Origin: Mycobacterium sp. 852002-51163_SCH5372311
GTDB lineage: Bacteria > Actinomycetota > Actinomycetes > Mycobacteriales > Mycobacteriaceae
Direction of reading: 5' to 3'
Length of the DNA stretch: 52,868 nucleotides
Assembly: GCF_001667115.1 (NCBI RefSeq)
Contig: NZ_LZIJ01000066.1
Span: 1 to 52,868 of the forward strand
The position numbers and the translations under genes are program-made. This document shows, in pieces, positions 1-11,600 of the stretch. Under the pieces are notes generated by a model, which was not told the DNA's origin, ran no database searches, and saw nothing but the letters and a program-made list of their open reading frames with translations. Positions within the stretch are counted from its first letter, which is position 1. Each line of letters opens with the position of its first letter.

Positions 1-3000
1 TCGCCGGCCGTAATGATCCCGCGCTCGACAGGTTGGTCGGGTTTTTCGTCAACACCGTGGTGTTGCGAGTCGATCTGGCCGGCAATCCCACCATGGCCGA
101 GTTGTTGGCTCAGGTGCGCGCGCGCAGCCTGGCCGCCTACGAACACCAAGACGTGCCCTTCGAGGTGCTGGTCGAGCGGCTTAACCCGACCCGAAGCCTG
201 TCGCATCACCCGCTGGTGCAGGTGATGTTGGCCTGGCAGAACTTCGCCGCCCACGACGATGGCGCCGTGGCCACGTTCAGCTTGGGTGACCTCGACGTCA
301 CGCAGGTCCCGGTGGACACCCGCACTGCCCGTATGGACTTGACCTTCTCGCTGGCTGAACGCTTCACCGAGGACGGTGAGCCCGCCGGGATCTTCGGGGC
401 GGTGGAATTTCGCACCGATGTGTTCGACGCAGCCAGCATTGGGGCGCTGATCGCGCGGTTGCGGCGGGTGGTGGTGGCGCTCACCGCCGATCCCGCCCGG
501 CGGTTGTCGTCGATCGATGTGCTCGACGAGCCCGAGCATGCGCGTCTGGATCAGCTCAGTAATCGGTCGGCGTTGAGCCGGCCCGCACCAGGCGCGGCAT
601 CGATTCCGGTGTTGTTCGCCGCGCAGGTGCAGCGCCTCCCGGAGGCGGTGGCGATTCGCTGCGGGCCGGGTTCGTGGACCTACCGCGAGCTGGATGAGGC
701 CGCCAACCGGTTGGCCAACCTGCTGGCTGGCCGGGGTGTCGGTGCCGGTGGCTGTGTGGCGTTGCTGTTGTCGCGGTCGGCTGAGGCGGTCATAGCGATG
801 TTGGCGGTACTCAAGACCGGGGCGGCTTACCTGCCGGTCGACCCGGCGCATCCGCGGTCGCGGATGGAGTTCATGCTCACCGATGCCGCACCCCTGGCCG
901 TCGTCACCAGCGCGGACCTGTCCGCACAGCTGGACGGCTTTGATGTGGTGGTCATCGATGTCAATGACCCTGCGGTGGATCGCCAGCCCAGCACCGCGCT
1001 GCGGGCGCCGGCTCCTGATGACATCGCTTACCTGATTTACACCTCGGGCACCACCGGGGTCCCCAAAGGGGTGGCCGTCACCCATCGCAACTTGGCCCAC
1101 TTGGCGGAGTCCTCGCCTCCTCACCTGCCGGTGACACAGGTGTGGACGCAGTGCCATTCGTATGCGTTCGACTTTTCGGTGTGGGAGATCTGGGCTGCGC
1201 TGCTTCAGGGTGGGCGGTTGGTGGTGGTGCCCGAGTCGGTGACGAGCGCACCGGATGACTTCCACGACCTGCTGGTTGCGGAAGCGGTCAACGTGTTGAC
1301 CCAGACCCCCTCGGCGGCGGCGGCGCTCGCCCCGGAAGGGCTGGAGTCGACGGCGTTGCTGCTTGGCGGGGAGTCCTGCCCGCCGGAGGTGGTGGATCGG
1401 TGGGCGCAGGGACGCGTGGTGATCAACGCCTACGGCCCGACGGAGGTCACGGTATACGCGTCGATGAGCGCCCCGTTGACGGCTGGGGCGGGGGTGGTGC
1501 CGATCGGCTCGCCGGTCGCGGGGGCGGCACTGTTTGTGCTCGATGGGTGGTTGCGCCCGGTGCCGGTCGGGGTGCTGGGGGAGTTGTACGTGGCCGGTCG
1601 CGGGGTGGCGTGCGGGTATGCGGGCCGGGCCGGATTGACCGCCTCGCGGTTTGTGGCCTGCCCATTCGGCGGGCCGGAGACTCGGATGTATCGCACCGGC
1701 GATTTGGTGTGTTGGCGCGTTGGGCAGTTGGAGTATTTGGGCCGCGCCGATGAGCAGGTGAAGATCCGCGGGTACCGCATCGAACTCGGCGAAATCCAAA
1801 CGGCCCTAGCCGCGGTGGCGGGGGTCAAGCAGGCGGTGGTGATCGCCCGCGAGGACCGCCCGGGGGATAAGCGTCTGGTGGGCTACGTCACCGGCACCGT
1901 CGACCCGGCCCAGGCGCGCGCGCAGTTGGGTGAGCGGCTACCCGCGTATATGGTGCCAGCGGCAATCGTGGTGATCGAGGCGCTGCCGGTGACGCCGACC
2001 GGCAAGCTGGACACCCGCGCGCTGCCGGCACCGGAATATCAGGCCCTGGATCGTTATCGCGCCCCCAGCACCCCAACCGAGGAACTTCTGGCCGGCATTT
2101 ACGCCCAAGTGTTGGGTGTCGAGCGCGTCGGGGTCGACGATTCTTTCTTCGATCTGGGTGGGGATTCGCTGTCAGCGATGCGTCTGGTCGACGCGGTCAA
2201 CGCCGGGCTGCGTGCCCAGGTCACGGTGCGCGCGGTGTTCGAGGCGCCTACGGTTGCCCAGTTGGCCCCGCGTGTCGGGGCGGAGGCAGGCCGGTATGCC
2301 CCGTTGGTGCCTGCCGAGCGACCGGCGGCGGTGCCGTTGTCGTTTGCCCAAAACCGGTTGTGGTTCATCGACCAGTTGCAGGGCCCTTCACCGATTTACA
2401 ACCTGCCAATGTCGTTGCGGCTGCGGGGGCCGCTTGACACCGAGGCGTTGGGTGCGGCGCTGGCCGATGTGGTGGGTCGTCATGAGAGTCTGCGCACGCG
2501 GTTCCCGGCCGTCGAGGGGATACCGCGCCAGCTGGTGGTGCCGGTTGAGCGTGCCGACTTCGGCTGGCAGATTGTCGATGCCAGCGATTGGCCCCCCGCC
2601 CGGCTGGGTGAGGCCCTCGAGACGGTGGTGCGGTACAAGTTCGACCTGTCCACCCAAATCCCGCTCCACGCCACGCTTTTCCGTCTCGGCCAGGACGAGC
2701 ACGTGCTGGTAGCCGTAGTGCACCACATCGCCGCCGACGGCTGGTCGATCGTCCCGCTGGTGCGTGACCTGGGGATGGCCTACGCCAGCCGGCGCGCGGG
2801 GCAACCCCCCGGCTGGACGCCATTGGCGGTGCAGTATGTCGATTACGCGCTGTGGCAGCGCGCGCAGTTGGGCGAGCTGCACGACCCGAACAGTGCCATC
2901 GCCGGACAAATGGCCTACTGGGAGAACGCCCTGGCCGACATGCCCGATCGCCTGCAGCTGCCCACCGACCGACCCTATCCACCGGCGGCTGATTTCCGCG

Positions 3001-6000
3001 GCGCCAGGGTGGCGGTGGACTGGCCGGCGGGGCTGCAGCAGCAGGTGGCGCGCGTGGCACGCGAGCACAACGCATCCGGTTTCATGGTGATTCAGGCCGC
3101 CCTCGCAGTGCTGCTGGCCAAGCTCAGCGCCAGCGCAGATGTGGCAGTCGGATTCCCCATCGCCGGGCGGCGCGACCCCGCACTCGATGAGCTGGTCGGG
3201 TTTTTCGTCAACACCTTGGTGCTGCGGGTCGATTTGACCGGAGATCCCAGTTTGGCCGAGCTGCTGGCCCAGGTGCGAGAGCGCAGCCTGGCCGCCTACG
3301 AACACCAAGACGTGCCCTTCGAGGTGCTGGTGGAACGGCTCAACCCGACCCGCAGCCTGACCCATCACCCCCTGGTGCAGGTGGCTTTGGCTTGGCAGAA
3401 CTTCGCCGGGCAGGACACTACGAAGCTCGCCGCCGGATTGGCCTCGGGTGACCTGCAGATCACGTCGCTGCCGGTGGACACCCACACCGCTCGCATGGAC
3501 CTGACCTTTTCGCTGGCCGAACGCTGGACCGAGGCCGGCGAACCCGCCGGGATCGGCGGCGCGGTGGAATTCCGCACCGACGTGTTCGACGCGGACACCA
3601 TAGCGGCGCTCATCAAACGGTTGGAGCGGGTATTGGCGGCTATCACTGCCGACCTAAGCCGGCCGCTGTCGTCGGTGGATCTGCTCGATGAAGCTGACCA
3701 CGCCCGCCTCGACGAGATCGGTAATCGGGCAGTATTGACCCAGCCCGAACCGCCCGCGCCGGTTTCCATTCCGGTGTTGTTCGCCGCGCAGGTGAAGCGT
3801 GCCCCAGATGCGGTGGCAATTGTGTGCGGCGATTGTTCGTGGACCTATCGCGAGCTGGAGGACACCGCTAACCGGTTGGCGCACCTGCTGGCCGACCACG
3901 GTGCGGGCCCGGGACAATGTGTGGCACTGCTGTTTTCCCGGTCCGCCGAGGCGATCGCGGCGATCTTGGCGATACTCAAAACCGGGGCAGCCTACGTCCC
4001 GGTCGACCCGGCGCTGCCTGAAGAACGGATCGCCTTCATCCTCGCCGATGCCACACCGATCGCCGCAATCACCACGGCGGCACTGCAATCGCGGCTGGAT
4101 GGGCACGATTTGGCCGTCGTCGATGTCGGTGACTTCGCTGACTCCGCTGTGCACAGCCAACCCAGCACGGCACTACCGGCGCCGGCCCCTGACGACATCG
4201 CCCACATCATTTACACCTCGGGCACCACCGGTGTGCCCAAAGGTGTGGCGGTCAACCATTACAACGTGATTCAGCTGTTCGACTCGCTGGATGCCGGCGT
4301 GGAGTTGGCGCCGGGGCAGGTGTGGACGCAGTTTCACTCGTTGGCCTTCGACTTTTCGGTGTGGGAAATCTGGGGTGCGCTGTTGTACGGCGGACGGCTG
4401 GTGGTGGTGCCCGACGAGGTGACGCGCTCGCCGGAGGAATTCCACGACCTGCTGACTGCCGAACGGGTCAGCGTGTTGACCCAGACCCCCTCGGCTGTGG
4501 CAATGCTCTCGCCCGCGGGGTTGGAGTCGGCGTCGTTGGTCATCGGCGCTGAGCCCTGCCCGGCCGAGCTGGTGGATCGCTGGGCGCCGGGGCGGGTGAT
4601 GATCAACGTCTACGGCCCCACTGAGACGACTATGTGGGCGGCCAAGAGCGCGCCGTTGACGGCGGGGTCGGGGTCGCCGCCGATCGGCTCGCCGGTGCCG
4701 GGGGCTGCCTTCTTCGTACTGGATGGCTGGTTGCGCCCGGTACCGACCGGTGTAGTTGGCGAGTTGTACATCGTCGGCCGCGGCGTCGGGTGTGGGTATT
4801 GGCGCCGGGCCGGGTTGACCGCGTCGCGGTTTGTGGCGTGTCCGTTCGCGGACGGTGCGGGTATGCGGGGACGACCTGGACAACGGATGTATCGCACAGG
4901 GGATCTGGTGCGTTGGCGCACTGATGGACAGCTGGACTATCTGGGCCGCGCCGATGAGCAGGTCAAGATCCGCGGCTATCGCATCGAGCTGGGCGAAGTT
5001 CAGGCGGCGCTGGCCGGGCTGGACGGGGTGGAGCAGGCGGTGGTGATCGCCCGCGAGGATCACCCCGGCGACAAACGCCTGGTGGGCTACATCACCGGGG
5101 TCGCAGACCCGGTCGAGACGCGCGTGGCGCTGGCCGCGCGGCTACCGGCATACATGATCCCCGCGGCGGTAGTGGCGCTTGACGCATGGCCGGTGACGGT
5201 CAACGGAAAGCTTGACAAACGCGCCCTGCCAGCACCGGAATATCAGGGCATCGATCGGTACCGCGCCCCGGCCACCCCCACTGAGGAGACGCTCGCCGAT
5301 ATCTACGCCGAGGTGCTCGGGCTCGAGCGCGTCGGGGTCGACGACTCGTTCTTCGACCTGGGCGGGGATTCGTTATCGGCGATGCGCGTGATCGCCGAGA
5401 TCAACACGCGCCTGGAGACCCACGTTGCGGTGCGAACACTATTCCATGCGCCGTCCGTTCGGACCTTGAGCCGGCAGCTGGGGACACCCGCCAGTGAGCT
5501 AGAAGTAGTCCCTGTTGAGGTCCTCAAAGAGGGTACCGGTGTTCCGCTGTTCTGCATGCATCCCGGAGGTGGGATGAGTTGGCCGTATCAGCGTCTCGCC
5601 CATTACTTGGACTGCCCGATCATTGGAATTCAACAAATCCTTCAGGGCGAGGAAGCTGAACCTCAATCAATTCGCGAGATGGCGACGATCTATGCCGACA
5701 GGATTCAAGAGGTCGATTCTAGCGGGCCCTACAATCTTCTCGGCTGGTCTTTTGGCGGTCTCGTCGCTCATGAACTCGCCATCGAGCTTCGGCAACGTGG
5801 ATACGAGATTGGGCGCCTCATCATTTTCGATGCTCAATTCAGTCTCGAAGGCGCGAGCCTGCCGAACCATCCCTTAGAGGACAAACAGATGCTGGAAGAA
5901 GCCTTCCGGTTCTATGGCATCGATATGCCCGAGCGGGATGAGCCACTCACCTACCAGCAGCTGGAAAAGGTAATGCTGGAACGGGGAGTCACAGAATTCC

Positions 6001-6323
6001 CTCGGTACAAACGGCTTGTGGATTGGCTGATCCAAAACTTCAATAGAAATATGGAGTTGCAGCGAACTCACGAACCTCGTGTCTTCGACGGTGATATGAC
6101 CATCTTTTCGGCTGCGCGGGATGAGAGCGATCGCGGTTCATATCTCATCCAAGCTTGGCGGCCGTACATCGCCGGCGACATTACGGAGTACTCGGTCGAT
6201 TGCCCACATGAAGAAATGTTGACTGTGGAATCGCTCAACCTATATGGCCAACAACTCAAACTCTTATTAGAAACCGAAGGCGGCATGATGGTGAACAAAT
6301 CAACGGGGTCTCACAATCTCTGA
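1..6323 (+). CDS. Non-ribosomal peptide synthetase, 3' part (C'-A-PCP-C-A-PCP-TE)
   Basis: A large multimodular enzyme that activates amino acids, joins them and releases the peptide. The frame is already open at the left edge (codons read from base 3), so the N terminus lies outside the window. The visible order is the end of a condensation domain (to about base 540), adenylation domain 1 (about 600-2000), carrier protein 1 with LGGDSL near 2152, a complete C domain (about 2300-3690) with HHIAADG at 2722, adenylation domain 2 (about 3770-5240), carrier protein 2 near 5355, and a type I thioesterase from about 5520 with GWSFGG at 5742 and a late His near 6204. Aligned by eye to GrsA, the pocket residues are DFWTLGAVY plus K for A1 and DFWTVGVMW plus K for A2. 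I cannot assign substrates. No epimerase or reductase domain is visible, so release is probably by hydrolysis or cyclisation at the TE. It is absent at this position in H37Rv. Confidence 0.95.
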   Translation, partial: AGRNDPALDRLVGFFVNTVVLRVDLAGNPTMAELLAQVRARSLAAYEHQDVPFEVLVERLNPTRSLSHHPLVQVMLAWQNFAAHDDGAVATFSLGDLDVTQVPVDTRTARMDLTFSLAERFTEDGEPAGIFGAVEFRTDVFDAASIGALIARLRRVVVALTADPARRLSSIDVLDEPEHARLDQLSNRSALSRPAPGAASIPVLFAAQVQRLPEAVAIRCGPGSWTYRELDEAANRLANLLAGRGVGAGGCVALLLSRSAEAVIAMLAVLKTGAAYLPVDPAHPRSRMEFMLTDAAPLAVVTSADLSAQLDGFDVVVIDVNDPAVDRQPSTALRAPAPDDIAYLIYTSGTTGVPKGVAVTHRNLAHLAESSPPHLPVTQVWTQCHSYAFDFSVWEIWAALLQGGRLVVVPESVTSAPDDFHDLLVAEAVNVLTQTPSAAAALAPEGLESTALLLGGESCPPEVVDRWAQGRVVINAYGPTEVTVYASMSAPLTAGAGVVPIGSPVAGAALFVLDGWLRPVPVGVLGELYVAGRGVACGYAGRAGLTASRFVACPFGGPETRMYRTGDLVCWRVGQLEYLGRADEQVKIRGYRIELGEIQTALAAVAGVKQAVVIAREDRPGDKRLVGYVTGTVDPAQARAQLGERLPAYMVPAAIVVIEALPVTPTGKLDTRALPAPEYQALDRYRAPSTPTEELLAGIYAQVLGVERVGVDDSFFDLGGDSLSAMRLVDAVNAGLRAQVTVRAVFEAPTVAQLAPRVGAEAGRYAPLVPAERPAAVPLSFAQNRLWFIDQLQGPSPIYNLPMSLRLRGPLDTEALGAALADVVGRHESLRTRFPAVEGIPRQLVVPVERADFGWQIVDASDWPPARLGEALETVVRYKFDLSTQIPLHATLFRLGQDEHVLVAVVHHIAADGWSIVPLVRDLGMAYASRRAGQPPGWTPLAVQYVDYALWQRAQLGELHDPNSAIAGQMAYWENALADMPDRLQLPTDRPYPPAADFRGARVAVDWPAGLQQQVARVAREHNASGFMVIQAALAVLLAKLSASADVAVGFPIAGRRDPALDELVGFFVNTLVLRVDLTGDPSLAELLAQVRERSLAAYEHQDVPFEVLVERLNPTRSLTHHPLVQVALAWQNFAGQDTTKLAAGLASGDLQITSLPVDTHTARMDLTFSLAERWTEAGEPAGIGGAVEFRTDVFDADTIAALIKRLERVLAAITADLSRPLSSVDLLDEADHARLDEIGNRAVLTQPEPPAPVSIPVLFAAQVKRAPDAVAIVCGDCSWTYRELEDTANRLAHLLADHGAGPGQCVALLFSRSAEAIAAILAILKTGAAYVPVDPALPEERIAFILADATPIAAITTAALQSRLDGHDLAVVDVGDFADSAVHSQPSTALPAPAPDDIAHIIYTSGTTGVPKGVAVNHYNVIQLFDSLDAGVELAPGQVWTQFHSLAFDFSVWEIWGALLYGGRLVVVPDEVTRSPEEFHDLLTAERVSVLTQTPSAVAMLSPAGLESASLVIGAEPCPAELVDRWAPGRVMINVYGPTETTMWAAKSAPLTAGSGSPPIGSPVPGAAFFVLDGWLRPVPTGVVGELYIVGRGVGCGYWRRAGLTASRFVACPFADGAGMRGRPGQRMYRTGDLVRWRTDGQLDYLGRADEQVKIRGYRIELGEVQAALAGLDGVEQAVVIAREDHPGDKRLVGYITGVADPVETRVALAARLPAYMIPAAVVALDAWPVTVNGKLDKRALPAPEYQGIDRYRAPATPTEETLADIYAEVLGLERVGVDDSFFDLGGDSLSAMRVIAEINTRLETHVAVRTLFHAPSVRTLSRQLGTPASELEVVPVEVLKEGTGVPLFCMHPGGGMSWPYQRLAHYLDCPIIGIQQILQGEEAEPQSIREMATIYADRIQEVDSSGPYNLLGWSFGGLVAHELAIELRQRGYEIGRLIIFDAQFSLEGASLPNHPLEDKQMLEEAFRFYGIDMPERDEPLTYQQLEKVMLERGVTEFPRYKRLVDWLIQNFNRNMELQRTHEPRVFDGDMTIFSAARDESDRGSYLIQAWRPYIAGDITEYSVDCPHEEMLTVESLNLYGQQLKLLLETEGGMMVNKSTGSHNL
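122..172 (+). repeat. 51-bp direct repeat within NRPS modules, copy 1 (copy 2 at 3281-3331)
   Basis: The 51 bases at 122-172 are identical to those at 3281-3331, one module (3159 bp, 1053 codons) apart. They encode the [14 protein letters not shown] motif near the end of the condensation domain. Similarity continues at a lower level over the following A-PCP modules. It reflects module duplication or gene conversion rather than a separate element. Confidence 0.85.
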
Positions 6324-6582
6324 TGAATTGTCCGCTCTCCGGGCTTGCATCGACAAGCAGTCGACAGCTGTGTGAGGTTTCTGAAGCCGAAGGCCGAGTA
6401 GCGCTTTCCAGCCGTCGGTGATCGCGTCGGCTTTCGGCTGCCGTGGCCATAATGTGGCTTTGGTCACGGGCAATTCACGTGATCTGACGTTGGGTGTTTT
6501 GCCTGTTCAGGCGCGACGCAACGGGGCGCGCCGGTGCTTTGGCCGTAACACGCCGTTAACAGAAGGTGCCTACTGTTCGGGT
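6324..6582 (+). other. Intergenic region between NRPS and glnA2
   Basis: This 259-bp gap holds no convincing gene. The glnA2 frame is open upstream to 6418, but those codons do not resemble glutamine synthetase. It should carry the glnA2 promoter. A GTAAC-acgcc-GTTAAC sequence at about 6545-6560 is only loosely like an actinobacterial GlnR half-site pair, and I do not call it an operator. Confidence 0.4.
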
Positions 6583-7923
6583 ATGGATCGACAGAAGGAA
6601 TTCGTCCTCCGCACGCTCGAGGAGCGAGACATCCGCTTTGTGCGGCTCTGGTTCACCGACGTGCTCGGCTACCTCAAGTCGGTCGCAATCGCGCCGGCCG
6701 AACTCGAAGGTGCCTTCGAAGAAGGCATCGGCTTCGACGGGTCGTCGATCGAGGGGTTCGCGCGGGTGTCGGAGTCTGACACCGTCGCGCACCCGGACCC
6801 GTCGAGCTTCCAGGTGCTGCCCTGGACCACCAGCACCGGCCACCACCACTCCGCGCGGATGTTCTGCGACATCACCATGCCGGACGGCTCGCCGTCGTGG
6901 GCGGACCCGAGGCACGTACTGCGGCGTCAGCTCGCCAAAGCCAACGACCTCGGCTTCTCCTGCTACGTGCATCCGGAAATCGAATTCTTCCTGCTGGAGC
7001 CCGGCCAGGACGACGGCTCGTCGCCCGTACCGATCGACAACGCCGGCTACTTCGACCAAGCGGTGCACGAATCGGCCTCGACATTCCGCCGGCACGCGAT
7101 CGAGGCGCTGGAGTTCATGGGCATCTCGGTGGAATTCAGCCACCACGAAGGCGCCCCGGGCCAGCAGGAAATCGACCTGCGGTTCGCCGACGCCCTGTCG
7201 ATGGCCGACAACGTGATGACGTTCCGTTACGTCATCAAAGAGGTCGCGCTGGAGGAAGGTGTGCGGGCGACGTTCATGCCCAAGCCTTTCGGCCAGCATC
7301 CCGGTTCGGCCATGCACACGCACATGAGCCTGTTCGAGGGCGACGTCAACGCCTTCCACAGCGACGACGACCCGCTACAACTGTCGGATGTCGGCAAGTC
7401 GTTCATCGCCGGAATCCTGGAACACGCCTCTGAAATCAGCGCGGTCACAAACCAATGGGTCAACTCCTACAAGCGGCTGGTGGTCGGCGGAGAGGCGCCC
7501 ACCGCCGCTTCCTGGGGCGCGGCCAACCGGTCGGCGCTGGTGCGAGTCCCGATGTATACGCCGCACAAGACGTCGTCGCGACGGGTCGAGGTGCGCAGCC
7601 CCGACTCGGCGTGCAACCCCTACCTGGCGTTCGCCGTGCTGCTGGCCGCCGGATTGCGTGGGGTCGAAAAGGGCTACGTGCTGGGGCCGCAGGCCGAGGA
7701 CAACGTGTGGGACCTCACGCCCGAGGAACGCCGCGCGATGGGTTACCGTGAGCTGCCGTCCAGCCTGGACAGCGCGCTGCGCTCCATGGAGGCCTCCGAA
7801 CTTGTGGCGGAAGCGTTGGGGGAGCACGTCTTTGACTTCTTCTTGCGCAACAAACGCCGGGAGTGGGCGAACTACCGCAGCCATGTCACCCCCTACGAGC
7901 TGAGGACTTACCTCTCGCTGTAG
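6583..7923 (+). CDS. glnA2: Glutamine synthetase type I family, GlnA2
   Basis: A 446-aa member of the ATP-dependent glutamine synthetase family, which joins ammonium and glutamate. Mycobacteria carry several homologues, and GlnA2 is a minor form whose physiological role is less clear than that of GlnA1. The N-terminal beta-grasp stretch contains GIGFDGSSIEGF. The catalytic half shows HPEIEFF, HHEGAPGQQEIDLR, the NRSALVRVP region and RRVEVRSPDSACNPYL. I chose the ATG at 6583 because it begins MDRQKEFVLRTLEERD, as in H37Rv, and gives the expected 446 aa. It is followed after 21 bp by glnE on the same strand, so the two are probably co-transcribed. The Tyr adenylylation segment of GlnA1 is not evident here. 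Confidence 0.96.
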   Translation: MDRQKEFVLRTLEERDIRFVRLWFTDVLGYLKSVAIAPAELEGAFEEGIGFDGSSIEGFARVSESDTVAHPDPSSFQVLPWTTSTGHHHSARMFCDITMPDGSPSWADPRHVLRRQLAKANDLGFSCYVHPEIEFFLLEPGQDDGSSPVPIDNAGYFDQAVHESASTFRRHAIEALEFMGISVEFSHHEGAPGQQEIDLRFADALSMADNVMTFRYVIKEVALEEGVRATFMPKPFGQHPGSAMHTHMSLFEGDVNAFHSDDDPLQLSDVGKSFIAGILEHASEISAVTNQWVNSYKRLVVGGEAPTAASWGAANRSALVRVPMYTPHKTSSRRVEVRSPDSACNPYLAFAVLLAAGLRGVEKGYVLGPQAEDNVWDLTPEERRAMGYRELPSSLDSALRSMEASELVAEALGEHVFDFFLRNKRREWANYRSHVTPYELRTYLSL

Positions 7924-7944
7924 CGGTTGCGCTAACGTCGATTC

Positions 7945-10900
7945 GTGACCAAGCCCGCGACGGAGCGACCCAGGCTGCCCAGTGCCGGGCGACTCGGCTT
8001 GGTCGACCCCCGCGCCGGCGAGCGCCTGACGCAGCTCGGCTGGTATGACGTAACCGACCAGAAAGACGAACAGGCGCACCTCGAGCTGCTGTGGTCGTTG
8101 TCGCGCGCGCCCGACGCCGACGCCGCCCTGCGAACCCTGATAAGGCTCTTCGAGAACCCGGACACCGGGTGGGATGAGCTCAACGCTGCCCTGCTCACCG
8201 ACCGGAGTCTGCGCGGGCGGTTGTTCGCCGTTCTCGGCTCGTCGCTGGCGCTGGGCGATCACCTGGTTGCCCACCCGCAGTCCTGGAAACTGCTGCGCGG
8301 CAAAGGCATACTGCCCAGCCGGGAACAGCTGGCCCAGGCGTTCAACCAGTGCTGTGACGAATTACAAGACGACGCCTTGGCCGGGTCCGGGTCGGCCGTG
8401 CCGCGGCTGAGTGCGTTGTACCGCGACCAGCTGCTCGTGCTGGCCGCGCTGGACCTGGCCGCGACGGTCGAGGACGAACCGGTGCTGCCGTTCACGCTGG
8501 TGGCCGCGCACCTGTCGGACACTGCTGATGCGGCACTGGCGGCGGCGCTGCGGGTCGCCGAGGCGACCATGTGTGGTGCCAACACACCGCCCCGGCTCGC
8601 CGTCATCGCGATGGGCAAATGCGGTGCGCGCGAACTGAATTACGTCAGCGATGTCGACGTCATCTTCGTCGCCGAGCGTGCCGACGCGCTCAGCGCCCGA
8701 GTGGCCAGCGAGATGATGCGGGTGGCCTCATCCGCGTTCTTCGAAGTCGACGCGGGGCTGCGGCCGGAAGGGCGCAGCGGCGAGCTGGTCCGCACGCTCG
8801 AGTCGCATGTCGCCTACTACCAGCGGTGGGCGAAAACCTGGGAGTTCCAGGCGTTGCTGAAGGCCCGCCCCGCGGCCGGCGACCCTGAACTGGGCCGGCG
8901 CTACCTGGATGCGCTGATGCCGATGGTGTGGGTGGCCTGCGAGCGCGAGGACTTCGTGGTCGAGGTGCAGGCCATGCGGCGGCGAGTCGAACAGCTGGTG
9001 CCCGCCGACGTCCGTGGCCGCGAACTCAAACTCGGTACCGGCGGCTTGCGGGACGTGGAATTCGCGGTGCAGCTGCTGCAACTGGTACACGGGCGCGGCG
9101 ACGAGTCGCTGCACGTGGCGTCCACGGTCGACGCGCTGAAGGCGTTGAGCGAGGGCGGTTACATCGGGCGCGAGGACGCGGCCAACCTGACCGCGTCGTA
9201 CGAATTCCTGCGGCTGCTCGAACACCGGCTGCAGCTGCAGCGGCTCAAGCGCACCCACCTGCTGCCGGAATTCGACGACGACGAAGCGGTGCGCTGGCTG
9301 GCACGGGCGGCCCACATCAGGCCCGACGGCCGCCACGACGCGGCGGGCGTGCTGCGCGAGGAGCTCAAGAACCAGAACGTGCGGGTGTCACGGCTGCACG
9401 CCAAGCTGTTCTATCAGCCCCTGCTGGAGTCGATCGGGCCGGTGGGCCTGGACATCGCCGGCGGTGGCATGACGCCGGAGGCCGCGGAGCGCCAGCTTGC
9501 CGCGCTGGGCTACGAAGGCCCCAAGACCGCGCTCAAGCACATGTCCGCGCTGGTCAACCAGAGCGGTCGGCGTGGACGGGTGCAGTCGGTCCTGCTGCCC
9601 CGACTGCTGGACTGGATGTCGTATGCCCCCGATCCCGACGCCGGGCTACTGGCCTACCGCCGGCTGAGTGAAGCGCTGTCGACCCAGACCTGGTATCTGT
9701 CGACGCTGCGCGACAAGCCCGCGGTCGCCAAGCGGCTCATGCACGTGCTGGGGACCTCGGCGTATCTGCCGGACCTGCTGATGCGCGCGCCCGAGGTCAT
9801 CCAGCAGTACAGCGACGGGCCGGCCGGCCCGAAGCTGCTCGAAGCCGACCCTGCCGCGGTGGCCCGCGCCCTGATCACCTCGGCTGCCCGGCACAGCGAC
9901 CCGATCCGGGCCATCGCCGCCGCCCGCTCGCTGCGCCGTCGTGAGCTGGCCCGCATCGGTTCGGCCGATCTGCTCGGCCTGCTCGAGGTCACCGAGGTAT
10001 GCCAGGGGCTCACTTCGGTGTGGGTGGCGGTGCTGCAGGCCGCTCTGGACGCGATCATCCGCACCAACCTGTCCGAGGATGGCAAGCCGCCGGCCGCCAT
10101 CGCGGTGATCGGCATGGGCCGGCTCGGTGGCGCCGAGCTGGGCTACGGGTCGGATGCCGACGTGATGTTCGTCTGTGAACCGGTTTCCGGCGTCGACGAT
10201 TCCCGGGCCGTCCGGTGGTCGACGACGATCGCCGAGCAGGTTCGGACACTGCTGGGGACCCCCAGCGTCGACCCGCCCCTGGAGGTCGACGCGAATCTGC
10301 GGCCGGAGGGCCGCAGTGGTCCGCTGGTCCGCACGCTGGCGTCCTACGCGGCCTACTACGCGCAGTGGGCGCAGCCGTGGGAGATTCAGGCGTTGCTGCG
10401 CGCCCACTCGGTTGCCGGCGATGCCGATCTGGGCCAGCGGTTCCTGCTCATGGCCGACAAGACGCGCTATCCGCCCGACGGCGTGTCAGCCGATGCGGTA
10501 CGGGAGATTCGCCGGATGAAGGCCCGGGTGGAATCCGAGCGGCTGCCGCGCGGCGCGGATCCCAACACCCACACCAAGCTGGGCCGCGGAGGCCTGGCCG
10601 ACATCGAGTGGACCGTGCAGCTGCTGCAGTTGCGGCACGCCCACGAGATCCCTGCCCTGCACAACACCTCGACGCTGCAATCGCTGGACGTGATCGCCGA
10701 GACCGGGCTGGTCCCGGCCGAGGAAGTAGACCTGCTGCGGCAAGCCTGGCTGACGGCCACCCGGGCGCGCAACGCACTGGTGCTGGTTCGTGGCAAGCCC
10801 ACCGACCAGCTACCGGGGCCCGGCCGCCAGCTCAACGCGGTCGCGGTCGCCGCGGGCTGGCCCAACGACGACGGGAGCGAGTTCTTGGACAACTACCTGC

Positions 10901-10950
10901 GGGTGACCCGGCGGGCAAAAGCCGTGGTGCGCAAGGTGTTCGGAAGTTGA
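7945..10950 (+). CDS. glnE: Bifunctional glutamine synthetase adenylyltransferase/deadenylase
   Basis: A 1001-aa protein that adds AMP to, and removes it from, a tyrosine of glutamine synthetase, tuning it to nitrogen supply. It starts with GTG at 7945. Two nucleotidyltransferase domains are visible: an N-terminal one with SDVDVIF near residue 235 (deadenylylation half) and a C-terminal one with GSDADVMF near residue 735 (adenylylation half). Each is followed by an LRPEGRSG segment and a helical GlnE-type domain ([34 protein letters not shown]). Length matches the mycobacterial family (about 994 aa). It lies between glnA2 and the thioesterase gene, whose proposed TTG start overlaps the glnE stop. 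Confidence 0.97.
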   Translation: MTKPATERPRLPSAGRLGLVDPRAGERLTQLGWYDVTDQKDEQAHLELLWSLSRAPDADAALRTLIRLFENPDTGWDELNAALLTDRSLRGRLFAVLGSSLALGDHLVAHPQSWKLLRGKGILPSREQLAQAFNQCCDELQDDALAGSGSAVPRLSALYRDQLLVLAALDLAATVEDEPVLPFTLVAAHLSDTADAALAAALRVAEATMCGANTPPRLAVIAMGKCGARELNYVSDVDVIFVAERADALSARVASEMMRVASSAFFEVDAGLRPEGRSGELVRTLESHVAYYQRWAKTWEFQALLKARPAAGDPELGRRYLDALMPMVWVACEREDFVVEVQAMRRRVEQLVPADVRGRELKLGTGGLRDVEFAVQLLQLVHGRGDESLHVASTVDALKALSEGGYIGREDAANLTASYEFLRLLEHRLQLQRLKRTHLLPEFDDDEAVRWLARAAHIRPDGRHDAAGVLREELKNQNVRVSRLHAKLFYQPLLESIGPVGLDIAGGGMTPEAAERQLAALGYEGPKTALKHMSALVNQSGRRGRVQSVLLPRLLDWMSYAPDPDAGLLAYRRLSEALSTQTWYLSTLRDKPAVAKRLMHVLGTSAYLPDLLMRAPEVIQQYSDGPAGPKLLEADPAAVARALITSAARHSDPIRAIAAARSLRRRELARIGSADLLGLLEVTEVCQGLTSVWVAVLQAALDAIIRTNLSEDGKPPAAIAVIGMGRLGGAELGYGSDADVMFVCEPVSGVDDSRAVRWSTTIAEQVRTLLGTPSVDPPLEVDANLRPEGRSGPLVRTLASYAAYYAQWAQPWEIQALLRAHSVAGDADLGQRFLLMADKTRYPPDGVSADAVREIRRMKARVESERLPRGADPNTHTKLGRGGLADIEWTVQLLQLRHAHEIPALHNTSTLQSLDVIAETGLVPAEEVDLLRQAWLTATRARNALVLVRGKPTDQLPGPGRQLNAVAVAAGWPNDDGSEFLDNYLRVTRRAKAVVRKVFGS

Positions 10951-11600
10951 GTCAGGACGCCGGCGCGCTGGACGCCCTGTTCGAGGTGTTGAGCGCGGCG
11001 GAGGCGCAGCGGGTGACGGCACTGTACGCTCCGCTGGCCGACGCGGTACGGGAACTCGTCGACGCCACGATTCGCACCGAGATCGACGAGGAGGTCGTCG
11101 CGCAGGCGCGCACCGCGATCGAGGCCGTCACCCGGTCGCTGCGGCAACGCACCCGGCCAGTCGGGGTGAGCTATCGGGTCGACGGTCGGCCGCTGCCACT
11201 GGGGAACGCAGTCGTCGGCGTGTGCAACCCGATCGCGCCGCCGATCGTCGTCAATCATCTGGGCGGCGGGCGCTGCTGGAGCGAGTTCGTCCTCGGTTCG
11301 GCTTACGAAGGCCCGCCCAAGCTGGTGCACGGCGGCGTCAGCGCGCTGGTACTCGACCACATGCTCGGCGAGGCGGCCAGCGAAGGGCTGTCCAAGCCGC
11401 GATTCACCGGGACCATCACCGTCAAATACCTGCGCGGCACGCCGCTGGGCCCGCTTCGTTGCGACGCTTGGATCGACAGCAGGGAAGGTGTGAAAGTGTT
11501 TGCGCGCGGCACTATTTCGGATGCCGCGGGGGTCACCGTCGAGGCCGATGGTGTGTTCATCGAGCCGGCGTGGGCACGGGACGGGCAACGCCGGCCGTGA
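10947..11600 (+). CDS. PaaI/hotdog-fold thioesterase family protein
   Basis: About 217 aa. The C-terminal half has the hotdog signature [20 protein letters not shown] followed by [16 protein letters not shown], typical of PaaI-type acyl-CoA thioesterases. The N-terminal 80 residues are a helical extension. The substrate is unknown. The start is uncertain. I chose the TTG at 10947, which overlaps the glnE stop and would couple translation; GTG codons a little downstream are alternatives. The frame is open far upstream inside glnE, but that is antiparallel-style coding noise. The stop overlaps the GTG of the next gene, so the two are almost certainly translated together. Confidence 0.85.
   Translation: MSQDAGALDALFEVLSAAEAQRVTALYAPLADAVRELVDATIRTEIDEEVVAQARTAIEAVTRSLRQRTRPVGVSYRVDGRPLPLGNAVVGVCNPIAPPIVVNHLGGGRCWSEFVLGSAYEGPPKLVHGGVSALVLDHMLGEAASEGLSKPRFTGTITVKYLRGTPLGPLRCDAWIDSREGVKVFARGTISDAAGVTVEADGVFIEPAWARDGQRRP

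Noticed and set aside
2388..3485. Long minus-strand open frame (365 codons) opposite the NRPS
   Set aside because: It is antisense to a well-matched condensation domain. Its translation has no domain pattern, and GC-rich codons give such shadows.
6540..6562. GlnR operator upstream of glnA2
   Set aside because: GTAAC and GTTAAC occur, but spacing and flanks do not fit the tandem consensus well enough for a call.
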